A stretch of 59,830 nucleotides of DNA from Legionella impletisoli (GTDB taxonomy: Bacteria; Pseudomonadota; Gammaproteobacteria; Legionellales; Legionellaceae): NCBI RefSeq assembly GCF_900639875.1, contig NZ_CAAAIA010000013.1:1-59830 (forward strand), read 5' to 3'. The translations under genes and the position numbers were made by a program. The notes under the pieces are model-generated. The model saw nothing but the letters and a program-made list of their open reading frames with translations. It was not told the origin of the DNA and ran no database searches. Of this stretch, positions 43,659 to 52,117 are shown one piece after another (the first letter of the stretch is position 1; the number at the start of each line of letters is the position of its first letter).

Positions 43659-45623
43659 TTATCCACATAACTTGGGTGTATCAAGCTTAGGCTCTGAGCT
43701 TTCTTCTTGCTTCATGGCCTTAAATAAGCCCATGTTTCGGGGGGTCAACTCCCGCAATTTGGCATTTTTGCGTAATAAATGACTTTTAGCCGGATGCTTA
43801 TAGTTTGCCTTTTCCTCTAAAGCGACGAGATCCGCATACAAGGCATCGCGCTCTTTAGCTGTACGAGAAATAATCCGAATGGTCCCATAAGGGTTTAAAT
43901 CGCTTCCGGCTTGTTCACTTTTTAAGCCACTGCTTACCAGTATAATGCTCGTTATATCCGGATTTTTGTTAAAAATAAACCGACATGCTTTGGCGGTTTT
44001 ATTGGTGGTTGCGGATGTTGTGTCTAATACACAAATTTGAGAGCGGCTAAACGATCGCTCTTCCAATAATTTAGGCTTTGCGTGGGTTACGTTGCAATGA
44101 TTCAGATCATAAAAAGGTAAAACATACTGATTCGCCGCTAGCGTCTCAATAGAGTGCACAGGAATTGGAATGGCGTGAGTGGTTAAGGCTTCTTTTGTTT
44201 CATAATACATGCCCTCTAATTCTGGCCTTAAATTTCGGAAATCCAATCCATAGTCTTCATGCCAGTGTCGTTTCACCGCAGCAAATACCAATTGAATGGC
44301 CCGCATACCCGTTGCTGTGATGAATTTTTTTGCATAAAGCGTTTCTTTTTTCTTAGCCAGCGGAACCATTTCCTCACATTCGGAATCAGAACCATACCCT
44401 TCTTCATGTTCCATTTCTATTGGCTTAAAAAACATCTCAGCACTTGCGGCTTCCAATCGCTCATGCAATCCCTCTAGATGAATCGTTTGATCGCATTTTT
44501 CGATGTCAAATACGATATGAAGTCGTTGCAATATTTGCAAAAACGATTCATCGTGAATGGCAACTGGCTTTGAATGCCATGAATAAGTTGGTAGCTTTTC
44601 TTTAGGTGGTGTTAGAGATAAAACACGAGAATCTTGAGCATTCGTGAAGTGCTTTAGCATCTCTACCCAAGGGGTTATAACCAAACTTTCTAATGATTTT
44701 ATTGAAGAATAGGGTATATCAACGCAGCGTCTAAACCCATCCATCAGTTGATTAATAATCCATTCAGCACAGAGTTCTTTGCGCAAAATCTGGGCTAAAA
44801 ATGAACCGCCTTTCGAATCAAATCTTGACCAGAATGTTTTCCATAATGTGGCTTGCAAAGCAACCATTTTTTTATCCTGAAGACCTCGCGCCTCATTGTA
44901 GGACTGCAATACGGTTGTTAATTCTGGTATAGCGAAGGGTTTATCATAGACCACTCGTTCTTTGCCACAAAGAAGCTGATAGGTGATTAATAACGCTTGA
45001 ATCAAAACATCGGCGTACTCTTTTGGGATAAATCCTACACTGATTCGAAGGCTTGGAGCCGTTTCACTCACCGAAGGTCTTAGATGACCGAATCCAGAGC
45101 GCCTAACCAGCTCACAGTTTAAACCACTTCGTTCACTTAAATCATTCGCTATAGCGACGTAGTGAAGAATTACAAAATGAACCCAGTCGTTTTCTTTGGC
45201 TTCTTTAGGCTTTGGAAATTGAATTAACACACAAGGATAATCATAGTCCGCATTGACTAATAAGCGCGGTTGTTTCTTAGCCACTTCATCGACGATATAG
45301 CGGGCAATTTTTCGTTGATAATCTAAAAACGCATCATAGCTTTGGGACGGATAAGTCTTTCCTTCTTCTGCTTTAGGGACTACGGCGCTTTGGTATCCAG
45401 CAAAGTAAAAGGGTGAATAATACGTTCCTGTTTTACAAGCTTTGGTAATTTTTTCATCCGGTTTTGTAGGATGAAAAGTAAATTGTGAGGGCTTTACCCC
45501 CTCAATTCGTTTAAAGATGCTGCGATGATACGTATTCCAATGTTTGCTTTCAGTCATTCTCGCAACCGTAGCAAAGCGCTGGTAAAATTCACAGCGCGGA
45601 AGGGTATAACGACTAGAAAACAT
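43659..45623 (-). CDS. Large hypothetical protein, candidate effector
   Basis: I cannot name a family for this 654-residue protein. There is no signal peptide or membrane helix. A long acidic stretch MEHEEGYGSDSECEEM is near residue 402. The C-terminal third has ICVLDTTSATTNKTAKACRF and a VSSGLKSEQAGSDLNPYG motif, whose Asp-Thr-Ser ... Ser-x-x-Lys order weakly recalls fold-type I PLP enzymes; this is speculative. The C-terminus (KQEESSEPKLDTPKLCG) has a short Glu cluster. An alternative start is the Met at residue 23. Confidence 0.78.
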   Translation of the reverse strand: MFSSRYTLPRCEFYQRFATVARMTESKHWNTYHRSIFKRIEGVKPSQFTFHPTKPDEKITKACKTGTYYSPFYFAGYQSAVVPKAEEGKTYPSQSYDAFLDYQRKIARYIVDEVAKKQPRLLVNADYDYPCVLIQFPKPKEAKENDWVHFVILHYVAIANDLSERSGLNCELVRRSGFGHLRPSVSETAPSLRISVGFIPKEYADVLIQALLITYQLLCGKERVVYDKPFAIPELTTVLQSYNEARGLQDKKMVALQATLWKTFWSRFDSKGGSFLAQILRKELCAEWIINQLMDGFRRCVDIPYSSIKSLESLVITPWVEMLKHFTNAQDSRVLSLTPPKEKLPTYSWHSKPVAIHDESFLQILQRLHIVFDIEKCDQTIHLEGLHERLEAASAEMFFKPIEMEHEEGYGSDSECEEMVPLAKKKETLYAKKFITATGMRAIQLVFAAVKRHWHEDYGLDFRNLRPELEGMYYETKEALTTHAIPIPVHSIETLAANQYVLPFYDLNHCNVTHAKPKLLEERSFSRSQICVLDTTSATTNKTAKACRFIFNKNPDITSIILVSSGLKSEQAGSDLNPYGTIRIISRTAKERDALYADLVALEEKANYKHPAKSHLLRKNAKLRELTPRNMGLFKAMKQEESSEPKLDTPKLCG

Positions 45624-45691
45624 GATGCGCCAAGATTGAATGCTTAGCGCATTATTTTAACACTTTCGTTTCTAAAATTGCAGTCTAACGA

Positions 45692-46945
45692 TCATTTAAT
45701 AACATGTTCTTTTTTTTTAAATGATTCTTTAATTAAGAATAAAGCGATAAAAACGCTTAAGAGATAACAAATCGGCATCACCAGTAAAGCATTTTGGTAC
45801 GCATTTACTGAATAGATTGGCGCGTTATTAATCATCACCCATTCGTCGCTATGGTGCAAAATAAAGCCTACGATTGGCTGAAAGATGGCCCCGCCAATTA
45901 AAATAGCCATGTTGTTAAACCCAGAAGCACTGCCCACCAAATGCGGTGGATTGTTGTCTTTGACCACAGCAAAGCTCACAATTTGCCCGCTAGCCCCGAG
46001 ACCTAGGAGCAGTAAGCATCCATACATCCAACCTTGCGATACGTTGGGGGTGTAAAGAATTAAAAGGCAAGCGATTAAACCCATACTGCCGCTTGCGACC
46101 ATGACCATTCGTCTGCTTTTTAAGTAATCACTTAGCCATCCCAATAATGGGCTGCCCACGCCAATACCAACCCAAATCATACTGCACATTGCCGAGGCGG
46201 CTATCACACTAATTTGATATTTGGCTTCTAAAAAGGGAACTCCCCAAAGGGCTGCAAATACGGCAATTGGAGTCCAGGTGGTAAAAGCGTAAGCGCCGGT
46301 ATACCAAGTGTGTGCATGGCGGCAAACAGCATGAAGCCTTCGCCATTCATAAAAAAGTTTGGTCTTAGGGGCTGATTGTGTTTGTTGATGAGGGTAATCG
46401 CGGATAAATAGCCAAAAAAGAAGCGTTAGCCCAAAGCCAATTACCGATAAAATAAAACTCGCTTGCCTCCAGCTGGTAAGCTTTATCAGTGCCGCCAACG
46501 GCGCTTCACCAAAAATAGCCCCCACGGAGCTCATGGACTGCGCAATTCCTGCTAAAAGCGCAAAATATCGTTCTGGAAACCAGCGCGCGATTAAAATAAG
46601 CACGCCAACAAATGAAAACGCCGAACCAAATCCAATCATAAAACGCCCCAGAGAGGCCGCAAGTACGCTTTCAGTCAAAGCAAAAAATAACGAACCCAGA
46701 GCGCAAATCAATACCGCCGTCGTCATCACCCGCCGTGGACCATAGCGATCATATAGCACACCCGCCGGCAATTGCATGGGCGCGTAAGCATAAAAATAAA
46801 ACGCTGAGATAAGCCCAAACCCACGCGCACTGACATCAAATGCCTGCATGATTGGTGTAGCCATTACGCTGGGAGCCACCTGTAAGACAAAATCGTATAA
46901 ATAAAAACAAGCGGCTAAAAAGAAAATGAACAATCCGTGTAACAT
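45692..46945 (-). CDS. MFS transporter
   Basis: A 417-residue, 12-helix major facilitator. The loop 2-3 motif GVLYDRYGPRRVM and matching GWLSDYLKSRRMVM in the second half are the MFS signature A copies. It starts directly in a membrane helix (HGLFIFFLAACFYLYDFVLQ). It resembles the expanded Legionella/Coxiella group of amino-acid or metabolite importers; the substrate is unknown. A second relative lies at 50843-52117. Confidence 0.9.
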   Translation of the reverse strand: MLHGLFIFFLAACFYLYDFVLQVAPSVMATPIMQAFDVSARGFGLISAFYFYAYAPMQLPAGVLYDRYGPRRVMTTAVLICALGSLFFALTESVLAASLGRFMIGFGSAFSFVGVLILIARWFPERYFALLAGIAQSMSSVGAIFGEAPLAALIKLTSWRQASFILSVIGFGLTLLFWLFIRDYPHQQTQSAPKTKLFYEWRRLHAVCRHAHTWYTGAYAFTTWTPIAVFAALWGVPFLEAKYQISVIAASAMCSMIWVGIGVGSPLLGWLSDYLKSRRMVMVASGSMGLIACLLILYTPNVSQGWMYGCLLLLGLGASGQIVSFAVVKDNNPPHLVGSASGFNNMAILIGGAIFQPIVGFILHHSDEWVMINNAPIYSVNAYQNALLVMPICYLLSVFIALFLIKESFKKKEHVIK

Positions 46946-47044
46946 GAACTATCCTTGAAATGATTTGCTCTAACTCATTGAAGCATATCGCAATTAGTAA
47001 AACGTGCAAACCAATACACAAGGTTTATTGCTATCACCTCTGGA

Positions 47045-47065
47045 TGGCCCGGACATGCCGGGCCA
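47045..47065. repeat. Palindromic element, TGGCCCGR family
   Basis: Arms TGGCCCGG and CCGGGCCA around ACATG. Further exact or near copies in the window start at 47256, 47794, 48335, 53262, 53480, 53630 and 54270. It is followed by AAGTGG, a flank shared by several copies. Confidence 0.8.
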
Positions 47066-47104
47066 AGTGGATTATTACGCTCACGTCAATGAGACAATAT
47101 CCTC

Positions 47105-47280
47105 GCCTACCTGACCCAACTTGTCAGGGCCATCCGCCAAGCCCACTTGATCCGACCTATCCGAGTCATCCTCCAAACCAACTTGACCCGGCCTGTCCGA
47201 GTCATCCTCCAAACCAACTTGACCCGGCCTGTCCGAGTCATCCTCCATGCCCACTTGACCCGGCTTGTCCGGGTCATCTA
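47105..47280. repeat. 36-bp tandem repeat derived from the TGGCCCGR palindrome
   Basis: About four and a half copies of a unit containing CAACTTGACCCGGCCTGTCC and GAGTCATCCTCCAAAC. Because 36 is divisible by three, both strands stay open: one would read a 12-residue repeat DDSDRPGQVGLE. No ribosome site or start supports a gene. The gap 46946-47379 contains these repeats and the promoter of the next gene. Confidence 0.8.
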
Positions 47281-47321
47281 ATGGCTTGGGCATGATGAGC
47301 TTCATCAAGGCTACTTTCTCT

Positions 47322-47379
47322 ACTCTCTCAAATCTAGACTATACTCAAATTGTTCACTTTTAATTCGAGGAGAACGCAC
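47322..47379 (+). promoter_or_regulatory. Promoter and leader of small exported protein 1
   Basis: A TATACT -10 follows CTAGAC, then a leader with GAGGAG seven bases before the ATG. Bases from CTACTTTCTC to the ATG recur at 47967-48029 with almost no change, before the second copy. Confidence 0.6.
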
Positions 47380-47667
47380 ATGAAACGTTTATTACTGGGC
47401 ACCGCGGCCATGGTGTTTTTTGTGGGTACTGGTTTTGCTGTTGATGATGTAATCGCGGATGTAACCGCGGCAAGAGATGGCGTTGCTTTAACTGATGCTG
47501 GGACTTTACTTCTTGAAACCGACAAAGGCACGCAAATCAAAGTCCATGTTCCTAAAGAAGAGCAGGATAAGCTGAAGGATGTGAAACATGGGGATACGGT
47601 GAAATTGATTGGGTCGGGGGTATTGGGTGAAGGGATAAGGGAGAGGGAAGAAGAGATGGGTGAGTAA
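47380..47667 (+). CDS. Small exported protein, copy 1
   Basis: The ATG at 47380 with GAGGAG upstream opens a signal peptide (MKRLLLGTAAMVFFVGTGFA). The 95-residue product has TLLLETDKGTQIKVHVPKEE followed by QDKLKDVKHGDTVKL, the look of a small periplasmic beta-barrel (OB-like) fold. The last residues are charged. It is a tandem paralogue of the gene at 48030 with near-identical promoter, leader, signal peptide and core, but different middle and C-terminus. Confidence 0.82.
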   Translation: MKRLLLGTAAMVFFVGTGFAVDDVIADVTAARDGVALTDAGTLLLETDKGTQIKVHVPKEEQDKLKDVKHGDTVKLIGSGVLGEGIREREEEMGE

Positions 47668-47793
47668 TGCTCCAATAATATCATAAAAATAAATTGATAT
47701 TGGCTGATTATATTCCTATCGCCGAAGTGCTACGACTTGTTTCTGAGAGTTCCACACCTATCTGCTCCAGCTTAGCCGCCCCCCGCGCCCACT

Positions 47794-47814
47794 TGACCCG
47801 GCTTGTCCGGGTCA
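47794..47814. repeat. Palindromic element, TGGCCCGR family (TGACCCGG variant)
   Basis: Arms TGACCCGG and CCGGGTCA around CTTGT. It lies in the 362-base gap between the two paralogous genes. A half element is seen at 47896-47917. Nothing else but the duplicated promoter is seen in this gap. Confidence 0.75.
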
Positions 47815-48029
47815 TCTCTAATAAATCAATTAGTCAGAGCTTCCCGCTTTTTGCAATCCATAGTCAGATATCGTATATCCTAATGGCCATTAGATAGCCA
47901 CGACAAGCCGGGCCAGGTCTGTCTGAGAGCAAACTGGATTACAGTGCACTCATCATGGGCTACTTTCTCTACTCTTTCAAATCTAGACTATACTCAAATT
48001 GTTCACTTTTAATTCGAGGAGAACGCAAC

Positions 48030-48296
48030 ATGAAACGTTTATTACTGGGCATCGCGGCCATGGTGTTTTTTGTGGGTACTGGGTTTGCTAGTCCCGATTG
48101 GCCATTAAAGGAGGAGGTTCAGGTTATTACTATACAAACAGATAGTGGCACTCAAATCAAAGTCCATGTCCCCAAAGAAGAACAGGATAAGCTGAAGGAT
48201 GTGAAGCATGGGGATACGGTGAAATTAGTGGCACCGGGATCTATTATTGGTCCTGATGGATGCGAGGATGGTCCTTGTAGACTGGAGGATAATTAA
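48030..48296 (+). CDS. Small exported protein, copy 2
   Basis: The 88-residue paralogue of the gene at 47380, with the same GAGGAG site and signal peptide (one T-to-I change). The core TQIKVHVPKEEQDKLKDVKH and GDTVKLV is conserved, while the first mature residues and the acidic, two-Cys C-terminus (DGCEDGPCRLEDN) differ. The two copies sit 650 bases apart, from a recent tandem duplication that included the promoter. Confidence 0.82.
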   Translation: MKRLLLGIAAMVFFVGTGFASPDWPLKEEVQVITIQTDSGTQIKVHVPKEEQDKLKDVKHGDTVKLVAPGSIIGPDGCEDGPCRLEDN

Positions 48297-48334
48297 TCAT
48301 AGCTTTTAAACCAGAGCGCGATCAAAGTATTAGA

Positions 48335-48355
48335 TGGCCCGGACAAGCCGGGCCA
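48335..48355. repeat. Palindromic element, TGGCCCGR family
   Basis: Arms TGGCCCGG and CCGGGCCA around ACAAG, followed by AAGTAGG. It lies just after the second small exported protein gene. Confidence 0.8.
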
Positions 48356-48558
48356 AGTAGGTAAGGGGGTGGTCTGGTCATGCCATGTCAACTAAGTAGG
48401 TGTGGAATAAATTTGATTTCCATGCGCCTCCTCAAGGATCATTTTTACCTATCACCCCACAATTTGCACAAACTTTACAAAAATCACCCCATTTCATGAT
48501 GGTCAATTTTTAATCAAACCCATATACTAATACACACTATCTTGTAGAAGGGGTTATT

Positions 48559-50808
48559 ATGAAGAGTTTACCTTTAAGAACGTTGGTGTTAGCGAGTGGG
48601 CTTTCGGTTAGCCCTTTTTTATGGGCAGGAGAAGCGCTTTCTTGTATGAAGTTAACCAAACAAACGGGCGGATGGAATGGTAGTGTGACGCTTAGCAATC
48701 AGTGCGGTCAAGCGGTTGATCTTCGTGATAGCCTTGTTGAATTTAAGTCCAATCATGCTTTATCGGGTAGCTTTTGGGGTTCATTCTCACCCTTGGCTTA
48801 TCCTGAAAATCCAGCCATAACGCACGAAAAACAAGGAGATGGCAACTTGGTGCGTATGGCGTTGGCTTTTCCCGTTGGTAATGAGTGGTGGAAACCGAAT
48901 ACCGTACTTCCGGCAGGCGCTTCGGTTAGTCTTCAATTTTCCACAACTCCCGAAACCACTATTGAACAATTGGCGTTTTATCCCATTGCCACACCCACGG
49001 TAAATAAAGGCCAAGTGGCCATTCAATTTCCAAGCGCGCCCGATCAAAGCCTGGCGAATCCATCAACCGTGACGATTTCAGATGGAGGAACCTATAACAA
49101 AACCATAAGCAATGGCGCCTGGAATCAAGCCACTGTACTTAACGACGTCCCATATGGAAATTATCAAATCACCGTGCAACCGATTCAATTATCCAGTGGT
49201 TCTTGGTCAGGCATCGCAGAGCCTGCAAGCTTAAGTGTTAATTCTACCCATCAACAAACTGTGACGATTCGCTATCAGCAAGCCATTGCTTATGGCGAGA
49301 TTCAGGTGACATTAAATCAGGCAAAGCCTGAAGAAGGCTTGGCTAGCCCAGTATTAACCATTAAAAATTTAACCAAGAATACCGAATTACCTGCTCAACC
49401 CATTGATTGGAATGGGCAAGCGCTCATTAATAATCTTAAGGTAGGTGATGCTTATCAATTGTCAGTGGCCACCTTGTATGGTTCAGAGCACAGCTATGTG
49501 GCGCAATTTAGCCCGAACAATACCGTAACAATTGATGGCACGGCTTCAAAACCCATCACTTTAAGTTTTGAAACCCAAGCGTTGCCCACTACGGTAGTGA
49601 ATTTATCCGTATCTGGATTGCCAGCGAATCAAACGGCAACCATTACAGCAAAAGATAATAAAGGCAATACGTATCCGATTACCCTTGGCAATCACACCCA
49701 AGATTGGAAGTTACCCAGCAATCGCCAATATCAATTCAGTGCTGCGGTGGTTAATGTTGATAACAAACGCTACCAAGCTGAAGTGACACCCGCGTCTATC
49801 TTACTGCAAGCGGACACTCCAGCAAGTCTTAACGTGGTTTATCAAGAAAAACCCATGGTAACTGAGTTTAGTCCTTATGTGGATGTTACCTTAGGAACGG
49901 TTGCTAAATGGGATTCAAAAACTGGCTCCATGCAACCCTTAGGTTTATTGGATATTGCCAAAAACTCTGGAATAAAATCATTTCATCTAGCCTTCATCAC
50001 CGCACAAAACGGTTGTCAAGGCACTTGGAATGGGTATCCAGTCAGTACCGATGAAAATGGCTTTGGTGTGCCGATATTTAAACAATTGAAAGCACAAGGC
50101 GTTGAGCTTCGTGTGGCACTTGGTGGTTTAAGTGGAACTTACCTAGCTCAGGTTTGTGAAACAACCGATGCGTTATATAACGCCTATGACACCATCATTA
50201 AAGCCTATCAACCCGATGTATTGGACTTTGACGTGGAAAACGCCATGCAAACCAACAACGCGCAACTGGATCGTTTAATGGCAGCCATTAAACGGGTTAA
50301 ACAAAATTATCCCCACATCAAAATAAGCTTTACGCTACCTGTTATGCCTTTTGGACTTGTCTCAGGAGTGGGCGAAAATGTTATTAAACGTGCTCAATTA
50401 AGCGGGTTAGATGACTATCTTGTGAATATTATGGCCATGGATTATGGTCCAAGCTTCCAAGAAAAAACGATGGGCGAGTACGCCATTGATGCAGCAACCA
50501 GTACGTTTAATCAATTAAAAACTTTGTATCCAAACCAAAGTGATGAGCAACTGTGGAACCGGATTGGAGTGACGGTTATGATTGGGTTAAACGACACCAT
50601 CCCGTTGAATTTCACATTAGAAGATGTGGATACCTTAAAGCAATTTGCAGATGAAAAACAAATGGGATTGCTGTCTCTCTGGTCGGTTACAAGGGATTAT
50701 CCTTGTTCAAGCAATTACGTCAGTATTACTTGTTCAAGCTTAAATCCAAAGACTAATCAGCCAAACCAAACCGTTGATTATGAATACAGTAAACGGTTTG
50801 CAGAATAA
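48559..50808 (+). CDS. Secreted GH18 chitinase
   Basis: A 749-residue exported enzyme. It has a signal peptide (to about residue 23), an N-terminal chitin-binding-like domain (about 27-150, QTGGWNGSVTLSNQCGQAVD), then three beta-rich modules (about 155-435). A GH18 barrel runs from about 437, with the catalytic motif D556-x-D558-x-E560 in VLDFDVENAM; E560 is the proton donor. NIMAMDYGP is the substrate-binding strand. The layout resembles Legionella ChiA. It is probably a type II secretion substrate. AGAAGGGG lies before the ATG, and a strong terminator follows. Confidence 0.92.
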   Translation: MKSLPLRTLVLASGLSVSPFLWAGEALSCMKLTKQTGGWNGSVTLSNQCGQAVDLRDSLVEFKSNHALSGSFWGSFSPLAYPENPAITHEKQGDGNLVRMALAFPVGNEWWKPNTVLPAGASVSLQFSTTPETTIEQLAFYPIATPTVNKGQVAIQFPSAPDQSLANPSTVTISDGGTYNKTISNGAWNQATVLNDVPYGNYQITVQPIQLSSGSWSGIAEPASLSVNSTHQQTVTIRYQQAIAYGEIQVTLNQAKPEEGLASPVLTIKNLTKNTELPAQPIDWNGQALINNLKVGDAYQLSVATLYGSEHSYVAQFSPNNTVTIDGTASKPITLSFETQALPTTVVNLSVSGLPANQTATITAKDNKGNTYPITLGNHTQDWKLPSNRQYQFSAAVVNVDNKRYQAEVTPASILLQADTPASLNVVYQEKPMVTEFSPYVDVTLGTVAKWDSKTGSMQPLGLLDIAKNSGIKSFHLAFITAQNGCQGTWNGYPVSTDENGFGVPIFKQLKAQGVELRVALGGLSGTYLAQVCETTDALYNAYDTIIKAYQPDVLDFDVENAMQTNNAQLDRLMAAIKRVKQNYPHIKISFTLPVMPFGLVSGVGENVIKRAQLSGLDDYLVNIMAMDYGPSFQEKTMGEYAIDAATSTFNQLKTLYPNQSDEQLWNRIGVTVMIGLNDTIPLNFTLEDVDTLKQFADEKQMGLLSLWSVTRDYPCSSNYVSITCSSLNPKTNQPNQTVDYEYSKRFAE

Positions 50809-50816
50809 AGGAATTG

Positions 50817-50840
50817 GCCTTCTCTCGCAAGAGAGAAGGC
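50817..50840. terminator. Strong bidirectional terminator hairpin
   Basis: GCCTTCTCTC and GAGAGAAGGC pair perfectly over ten bases with a GCAA tetraloop. It fills the 34 bases between the convergent chitinase and MFS genes. Confidence 0.75.
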
Positions 50841-50842
50841 AT

Positions 50843-52117
50843 TTACGCTGGATTTAAAACGGTATTTTCTCGCATGGATTTGCAATACGTTTCTTTGATC
50901 ATCAACATACTTAAGAAAACTGCACAAAGTGCGAGCGCTATTAAAATCAGAAACGCTTCGCGGTAAGTAGCAAGCGAATGACCCGCTCCAGGCGATGACA
51001 ATCGGGATAATAGATAGCCAACCAATGGGGCATTTATTGCCGAACAAAACATAATCATGGCGTTATTAAACGCAAGCCCAACCGCAAGATAGCGTTCTTT
51101 ACAATATTCCGCAATAATTGCAAAGCCGATGCTTTGCCCGCTTGCTCCAATTCCAACTAATAAAAAGCAAATTGTTGTAGCTGCGCGATTTAAATCAAAA
51201 TAAATAATCCCTGTAAGACCCAATAAAATCGCAAGAGCACTGCCAATCATCACCGGCTTTCGTTTTTCAATCCAATCAGAAAGATAACCGAGCATAGGGC
51301 ATCCCAGTGCATAACCTAGCCATGCAAAGGTGATCATGTAAGATGAAAATGTGGAGGTAAATCCTTTTTCCATTAAAAAGGCCGTGCCTTCGTTTTCCGA
51401 TAAATACTCAATGGCAAAGTAAATGGTTGCCGAAAAAAAAGCGATGAACCAGATTTCAGGCTGCTTGATTATTCGTAAGAGATTTTCTTTAATCGCTGCA
51501 TCGCGATTTAGAATTAAAAATTTGCCGGTAGTTTCTCGTTTGTTCTCAACAAAACCTAAAATGAGTGCGCCTAACACCACAGCAGCTAAAGCTAAGGCTA
51601 GAAAAAACCCTCGCCAACCCACAAGATGTTCTTCGGCCATGGCATTTAAAGGGCCTGCGGCTAACATAGGGCCCAAGGTTCCTATAAATTGCGACAAACC
51701 AATAAAAAGAGCGATGTTTTTCCGTGGCATCCAATCGTATACAGCAACCAATAAACAGACAAAACCAAATGCCGAACCAAGCCCCATCAGAACTCTAAAT
51801 AAAAAAGCCACGTCAAATTGATGGGTCAACGCAAAACCGACGTTGGCCAAGCCACAAATTAAAACCGCAGAAAACAGCGTTTTTTTAAGGCCAAAACGAT
51901 CGGTAATAATGCCAACCGGCAATTGCATCACCCCATAAATCACTTGATAGGCAGTTGAGCTTAGAAAGGCGAATTTCATAGGGGATAAATGCAAATCATC
52001 CATAATAGGGTATTGAAAGGTTCCTAAAACGGTTCGCAATAAAAATTCATACATAAAAAACGCGGCACAAATAAGCCAAACGGTTAAGCCGCGCCAAGTG
52101 ACTTTATTTGGACTCAT
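50843..52117 (-). CDS. MFS transporter coupled to an AstE/AspA-like gene
   Basis: The 424-residue major facilitator has 12 helices and signature A copies ITDRFGLKKTL and YLSDWIEKRKPVM. It resembles the MFS protein at 45692 and belongs to the same broad group. Its ATG overlaps the stop of the upstream deacylase-like gene (ATGA, 52114-52117), so transporter and enzyme-like protein are made together and probably deal with the same compound. Confidence 0.9.
   Translation of the reverse strand: MSPNKVTWRGLTVWLICAAFFMYEFLLRTVLGTFQYPIMDDLHLSPMKFAFLSSTAYQVIYGVMQLPVGIITDRFGLKKTLFSAVLICGLANVGFALTHQFDVAFLFRVLMGLGSAFGFVCLLVAVYDWMPRKNIALFIGLSQFIGTLGPMLAAGPLNAMAEEHLVGWRGFFLALALAAVVLGALILGFVENKRETTGKFLILNRDAAIKENLLRIIKQPEIWFIAFFSATIYFAIEYLSENEGTAFLMEKGFTSTFSSYMITFAWLGYALGCPMLGYLSDWIEKRKPVMIGSALAILLGLTGIIYFDLNRAATTICFLLVGIGASGQSIGFAIIAEYCKERYLAVGLAFNNAMIMFCSAINAPLVGYLLSRLSSPGAGHSLATYREAFLILIALALCAVFLSMLMIKETYCKSMRENTVLNPA

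Noticed and set aside
46960..47295. Plus-strand Pro/His-rich repeat protein
   Set aside because: Frame is kept open only by the 36-base period; no ribosome site, and the minus strand is equally open.
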